From Quercus robur (taxonomy: Eukaryota; Streptophyta; Magnoliopsida; Fagales; Fagaceae), in the NCBI RefSeq assembly GCF_932294415.1, contig NC_065545.1:19971357-20035356 (forward strand): a stretch of DNA of 64,000 nt. The letters run 5' to 3'. Positions 59,539 to 64,000 of the stretch are shown here, piece after piece; within the stretch, counting starts at the first letter, position 1, and each line of letters opens with the position of its first letter. Below the pieces are notes generated by a model. The model was not told the origin of the DNA and ran no database searches. It saw only the letters and a list, made by a program, of their open reading frames with translations. Position numbers and translations under genes: made by a program.

Positions 59539-61708
59539 CTAGGCAAAAACGTCTTGGTTATTTCTTAGCAAAGTTGTGATCGTCTGGCGTACGGGCCAAC
59601 TGGCTAGTGTGCCAATCTTAGTCGTTCGTTTAGGCCGTGAGTCGTCAAGTCTTACTTCTTCTAGCTTTTCAACCGGCTCTGCTAATGCTCGCTGCTTCCC
59701 GATGCACATCGTCTGCTGCTGATCCTCCATCTCTAACATGGCGATATAGCATTCTCGTGCTGCTACTTGATTCCCCCGCAGTTCTCTACCCCATACTCCG
59801 TCGGGAATTTGATCATTAGGTGGTATGTTGAGGTTACCGCCTTCCAGGAATTGAGAGTTGGTCGCCCGAGGATGGCGTTGTAAGCGGACGAGCAGTCGAC
59901 TACGAGAAACGTTATCTCCTTAGTGATCTGCTAAGGATAGTCACCCGTCGTCACAGCTAGCGTTATTGCGCCCAAAGGGAAGACCTTCGTACCCCCAAAT
60001 CCTACGAGTGGGGCGTTCGTTGGGGACAATCATTCCTTGTTAATCCTCATCTGCTGGAATGCTGGATAGTACAGGATGTCTGCTGAGCTGCCGTTGTCGA
60101 CGAGGACCCGGTGCATATTATAATCCCCAATCTGCAGGCTGACTACTAGCGCGTTGTCATGAGGATGGTGAAGTCTCCGAGCGTCATCCTCTGAAAAGTT
60201 TATGACAGGATTATCTATTCGCGGTATCTTTGGTACGGATCCTGTGAGTTAGACGCTATGGACCATCCTGAGGTAGGTTTTGCGGGCTTTCTTGGAAGAT
60301 CCGGCTGCAGCTGTACCTCCTACGATCATTCGTATGTCTCCTATGGGCGGTCTAGGGCGATCGTTCTCCCTTCGTGGAACCTGTTCTTCTGGTGTATCAA
60401 TTCTTTCCCTGCTGACGAACCTCTGTAGTTTCCCCTGCCTGATCAGGGCCTCAATCTGCTGCTTTAGGTCATAGCAGTTAGTTGTGTCGTGCCCGTGGTC
60501 CCAGTGAAAGCGACAATACTTGTCTCTCGGTCTTTTGTTGGGGTCTCCCTTCAACTTTCCTAGGAAGGTCAATGCTCCTTCATCTTTGATTTGCATCAAT
60601 ACTTGGTCGATTGGGGCGGTCAACGGGGTGAAATTGGTGAACCTTCCAGTGGGGGGGTCTGGAGCACTTTTCATCACGTTGATCCCCGGTTTTAGCGACT
60701 TTTCGCCCTCTGTCTTGTCTCGTGTCTTCCTGCCTTTCCATCTTCTTAGGCCTTTCCTCGTGGGCCAGCAGCACATCTTCTGCATTCATGTACTTGGTAG
60801 CCCTGTAGAGAACGTCCGTCATGGTTTTTGGGTCATTCTTGTATAAAGAAAATAAGAACTTATCCTTCCGTAGCCCGCTAGTGAAGGCGGCTACGAGGAT
60901 TTTATCGTCGGCTTCGTCGATCGAAAGGGCTTGTTTGTTGAAACGAGTTATGTAGGCTCGCAGCGTCTCGTCTTCTCGCTGCTTGATGTTCATTAAGCAA
61001 GCGGTGGACTTTTTGTATCGATGTCTGCCTATGAAGTGTGAGGTGAACAGGGCGTTCAACTCCTTGAACGTATTGATGGAGTTTGGTGTCAACCTACTGA
61101 ACTAGACCCTCGCAGGCCCCTTCAGCGTGGTCGGGAACGCCCTGCACATGATCTCGTCTGGTATGCCCTGAAGGTGCATCAGGGTCTTGAAGGTCTCTAG
61201 ATGATCGAGTGGATCCTTGACCCCGTCGTAACTTTCGATCTGCGGCATCTGGAACTTTTGTGGCAGGGGGAATGAGTTGACGGACGCGGTGAATGGTGAG
61301 TCGGTTCTATTCACTAAATCGTCGAGATCAGAAGATACTCGCCCCTTGAGGGCGTCAATCATGACCTCCATCTGCTCCTTCATCGCCTGCATCTCGGTGA
61401 CGATAGGGGGGGGCAAAATCAATGAGAGACGGAAGGCTCACGTTTTACCGCTCTGGTCGGCTTGGGGCATTGCTGCCCTCAGGCTTCTCCTGCTCCCTTT
61501 GCTCGGCACTGTTACCTTCCTGGTTTTGCTCCTGAAGGTTAGGTCCTACATCCCTTTGTCGTAGCTGCTCCTCTAGATCGTGGTTCTGCTTTGTGAGTCG
61601 TTCTACTACTGTCATGAGAGTCTGGACCTGCCTTTCTAATGCAGTAGATCTCGGTGGATCGTCTTCTTGAGCGTTGTTGGTGGTAGCCATCGAGCAAGTG
61701 AGTACCAT
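59539..61708 (-). mobile_element. gag and protease region of the Tat element
   Basis: The gag N-terminus (from about 61708) has a Gln/Glu-rich coiled segment. A capsid-type block follows ([54 protein letters not shown]), then a zinc-knuckle-like Cys/His segment (YCRFHWDHGHDTTNCYDL). The stretch about 60240-59740 corresponds to the aspartic protease position; its motif is visible only as degraded similarity (DNGSSADILYY-like). The block at 59739-59539 is the protease-RT linker. Part of a broken element. Confidence 0.82.
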
Positions 61709-61757
61709 GCGACTCTTATGTCCGGGAGGCGATGATCTGGCTTAAACTTTTCGCGTT

Positions 61758-61775
61758 CCCCACAGATGGCGCCAA
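61758..61775 (-). other. Primer binding site of the Tat element
   Basis: Minus strand TTGGCGCCATCTGTGGGGA abuts the 5' LTR with one base between. It starts TGG, complementary to a tRNA CCA end. The first eight bases fit a GGCGCCA acceptor end, but I could not assign the tRNA. Confidence 0.75.
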
Positions 61776-61776
61776 C

Positions 61777-62278
61777 TGATGATGCCGTAATATCACCAGT
61801 GAGCAGCACAATCCACGCTCGCTCCAGCTAACAACCTGCAAGAAGAAAGAAGTGATCTCGCCGTGGGCACCGGTGTGGTGTCGACCAAATACCCTCCGAC
61901 AGTCAAGTTAGAATTGTTCTCAACTTTAGAGTGCTAGAGAGGGTAAATTATGCGTACCTTGATTCGCGAGAGTATTGTAGCTTTTATAGTAGAAGAAAGT
62001 CGGCTTCTCTTCCTTGGACTAGAAGTCTTTTCCTTATGGGAATCCTCTTGAGTAATCCCAAACGTGATGGATAAGACATTTCCTTGTAGAGGGGATCAGC
62101 GCGCGTATTTTCCGGAATGTTCCTTGCGCTAGGTTTCTAGTTTCCTTGGAGACCACACGTGCGCGCCAAGAGTATGGAACTACTATAGGCCACTGGGCTC
62201 TACCGTTGCCGGCCCATGGGCTCGAATCCATCAGGCCCAATGTCGTGAAAGTCCATTGAGCTAAATTTTGCCCCTTCA
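61777..62278 (-). repeat. 5' LTR of the Tat element
   Basis: 502 bases, matching the left LTR. The start of the LTR on the element strand lies at 62278, next to the CAAAC flank. Confidence 0.95.
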
Positions 62279-62480
62279 CAAACAAAGCTAATCTTGAAAA
62301 TATTAGGGCAATAGATACAAATGGATGAATTATTGCTTTCTGTTAATGGGTAAGCTTTGCTTGTGTTATTGAAAAGTGACTAAAAAGTGAGTTTTATTTT
62401 TTTGGCATTGTCACAGATTATACAAAAAGGGTTCCCACCCCCACTAATGGTCTAAAATCAACCAAATTAGATATTATTAA

Positions 62481-63190
62481 GGGATAATTACACATAACCC
62501 ACCTGTGGTTTGGGCGAAAATCACTTTGCCCACTCGTGGTTTGAAAAGTATTACTTAACCCACCTGAGGTGTGTTTCCGTCACTCTCCGTAACCCACCTC
62601 GGTCTCTGCCGTTACAAAAACACCTTTTAACCCCAAAACAGAACATAACGCGAATCAAAACCCCCAAAACTCAAACACTTTTCGAGAGAGAGACCCAAGG
62701 TGCAATCAGGCTTGTTCTTCGTGGTTTGGAGCGTGTGGAGAGGGAGAAAACACTTGTTTTGCATCATTGAACCTAGGCAAGGTATGTGTGATTGTTTTTC
62801 ATCTGCATTTGGGTTCTTGATGTCATTTTTTTATGGTGACCCATCCACGTAGTTAGGTTTTGTTGTTCATCTGCACAATAAAATTTTTTTTGTATGTTAA
62901 ATGTGCATTTTGCTATTTATGTGTAGAATCGCTTAGGATATGCATTTTGCTATGGTTGTTTCTATAATGCATATACCTGAAAGAATCAAGTTTATTTGTC
63001 AATGATTGCACTTGTTTGTGAATTATGGGTAGTGTGGTCCCTATGAATTTGTTGGGAATCTGGTTTTGCATGTGCTTTATGTAGTCCTTTGTCCATGTGT
63101 TGTTGTCAATTTGTTGGCTTGTTGTCTCTTTTGGTTTCTTGTCACTTTCTGCATGTCAGTGTGTAAACAAAATACTTATTTTAATTGCAG
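62481..63190 (+). mobile_element. Mutator-like element: TIR region and 5'-UTR intron
   Basis: GGGATAATTACACATAACCC followed by three ACCCACCTGTGGTTTG-like repeats (62500, 62530 and 62560) looks like the terminal region of a plant MULE. A leader follows. A donor (CAAG/GTATGTG at 62782) and an acceptor (TTAATTGCAG at 63190) bracket a 409-base intron that ends exactly before the ATG at 63191, a leader-intron arrangement I would expect for such a gene. The partner TIR is outside the window or lost. Confidence 0.6.
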
Positions 63191-63700
63191 ATGGTTGACT
63201 TCACATTTGACCTTGAAATTCATGTTGGGGGATGTTTTGTGGAGGAGCCAACCATACAATATGTGGGTGGGTCTGTACGTTTACTGACAGAGATTGACCC
63301 TGACAAGTTGAGTTACTTTGAAATTCGGGATTTATGCCATCTAGTTGGTGCTCCTAAGGAACACAGTAGATATAAGTATTTAATTCCTGATGGTGATCTA
63401 CAGCATGATTTAAGAGACATAGAAACAAATACAGATGTCGTAAACATGACTAACCTTCATAAGGCATGGTATGTTGAAAAAATCATAATCTATACTGACA
63501 TAGATGTGGAGCCATTGGCAGTTGAGTATCCTGATGCAGGGGGAGTGGCAGATGGTGGTGTAGGTGGTGATGGAGGGGGAGTGGCAGATGGTGTAGGTGG
63601 TCATGCAGGTGGTGATGTAAGTGGTGATGTAGCAAGGGTTGAAATAGAATTGGATAGTGATGATGATGAAGATGATGAGAATGATGATGAGAATAACTAG
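63191..63700 (+). CDS. MULE N-terminal PB1-like protein, truncated
   Basis: The 169-codon frame starts MVDFTFDLEIHVGGCFVEEP and continues QYVGGSVRLLTEID, LSYFEIRDLCHLVGA, YKYLIPDGDLQHDL and AWYVEKIIIYTDID. This is the PB1-like N-terminal domain seen at the start of many plant MULE transposases. A Gly/Val/Asp repeat region (about 115-150) and an acidic tail (DSDDDEDDENDDENN) follow. The DDE transposase core and SWIM zinc finger expected downstream are absent. The stop codon TAG at 63698-63700 lies within the CTAG terminus of a Helitron end, so the frame was most likely cut by that insertion. It is probably a dead or truncated transposase gene. Start and intron acceptor are well defined. Confidence 0.7.
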   Translation: MVDFTFDLEIHVGGCFVEEPTIQYVGGSVRLLTEIDPDKLSYFEIRDLCHLVGAPKEHSRYKYLIPDGDLQHDLRDIETNTDVVNMTNLHKAWYVEKIIIYTDIDVEPLAVEYPDAGGVADGGVGGDGGGVADGVGGHAGGDVSGDVARVEIELDSDDDEDDENDDENN

Positions 63701-64000
63701 TCGCTAACCCGTGCGATGCACGGGAAAACTATTAGAAAATAATAAAGCATGCATATATTAAAAGACAATTTAAGTTCATGTGTGCTTGCAAAGGATACAT
63801 ACATAAATAGTTCTTGCGGTAGAAATAAAAGCCTTATCTTTGAAATAAAGAACTGATGTAAACAAACTAACCTTACATAAAACAAATTTAAAAAAAAAAA
63901 AAAAAAAAACATAAAACTGATGTCACGAGAAATTCAGCCACATAGTAGTAATATATAAATCTCTTAAAACCTAAACCTAAACCTAAATGTAAGGACTAAA
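63697..64000 (-). mobile_element. Helitron 3' terminal region
   Basis: On the minus strand the sequence ends CCCGTGC-ATC-GCACGGG (perfect 7-bp hairpin), TTAGCGA, CTAG, followed by T. A short hairpin about seven to ten bases before CTRR and insertion before T are Helitron hallmarks. The element extends rightward beyond the window, so Rep/helicase content cannot be judged. An A run at 63889-63908 and (CCTAAA)3 at 63967-63985 lie inside. Confidence 0.65.

Larger units (their letters stand above)
52263..62278 (-). mobile_element. Ty3/gypsy retrotransposon, Tat lineage, with antisense gene region
   Basis: Two 502-base LTRs (52263-52764 and 61777-62278) bound a 10,016-base element. Flanking 5-mers AAAAC and CAAAC match at four positions, an almost intact target duplication. 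On the minus strand the order is LTR, primer binding site (61775-61758), gag, protease region, RT, Ty3 RNase H, second archaeal-like RNase H, integrase, tandem array, antisense coding region (plus strand), polypurine-like GAAGGGGGCAG, LTR. Dual RNase H and an antisense ORF between integrase and the 3' LTR are known Tat features. By eye the LTRs differ at 13 positions (2.6%), nearly all transitions, so this is younger than the non-coding LTR element at 24.8 kb. The gag-pol is broken, with roughly ten interruptions. Confidence 0.95.

Noticed and set aside
63965-63990. CCTAAA repeats near the right end, telomere-like
   Set aside because: Only about three units of CCTAAA, not CCCTAAA; too short and inside a Helitron region.
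63988-64000. TGTAAGGACTAAA at the window end, like the LTR start TGTAAGGACTCAA at 24825
   Set aside because: Ten to twelve bases at the edge of the window cannot show an LTR.

Overview
This window looks like nuclear DNA of a woody core eudicot. The evidence is AT-rich intergenic sequence dense in A/T runs and microsatellites, plant-only gene families (PORR organelle RNA-binding protein, adenylate isopentenyltransferase, SUVR-type histone methyltransferase, type-C response regulator), and plant Ty3/Tat retrotransposons, MULEs, hATs, Harbinger MITEs and a Helitron end. A Fagaceae-like genome is my impression only. No rRNA, tRNA or CRISPR was seen. It is a gene-poor, repeat-rich interval.

Layout. 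1-6.5 kb: a retroelement-like polyprotein fossil, then a decayed Tat-type Ty3 element with one recognisable LTR. 7.57-8.73 kb: a Harbinger-type MITE. 9.75-10.97 kb: an intact PORR gene. 13.6-14.6 kb: a 5'-truncated LINE. 14.9-18.2 kb: a hAT-like element holding a solo LTR, a MITE and a degenerate Helitron end. 18.97-19.79 kb: an intact secreted proline-rich 8-cysteine protein gene. 20.9-22.1 kb: a gene fragment between TGGGTT-rich arms. 24.66-29.9 kb: two inverted MITE-like arms around a SUVR3 exon-1 fragment, with a complete non-coding LTR element (677-bp LTRs, perfect 5-bp target duplication) inserted in the left arm. 30.97-32.14 kb: a long-TIR DNA element. 32.33-33.33 kb: an intact IPT3-like cytokinin synthase gene (minus strand) with a 5'-UTR intron. 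33.7-43.7 kb: intergenic, with MITEs. 43.7-46.5 kb: a ~93-bp minisatellite split by a hAT MITE. 46.8-47.9 kb: a MULE-like element with a 9-bp target duplication. 48.8-49.5 kb: a long-TIR MITE. 50.6-51.6 kb: promoter, 5'-UTR intron and first coding exon of a type-C response regulator, with no second exon found. 52.26-62.28 kb: a 10-kb Tat-lineage Ty3 element with 502-bp LTRs and an antisense gene region. 62.48 kb to the end: the 5' part of a MULE whose reading frame stops inside the 3' terminus of a Helitron that runs out of the window.

How the parts relate. The three intact host genes (PORR, 8-Cys protein, IPT) are independent single-gene units, two of them with a visible TATA box. Three other host genes survive only as their N-terminal part. 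The three Tat-type or Tat-like LTR elements share one class of primer binding site, and two of them carry tandem arrays whose units contain a GTCC...GGAC dyad. All coordinates and percentages come from reading by eye.
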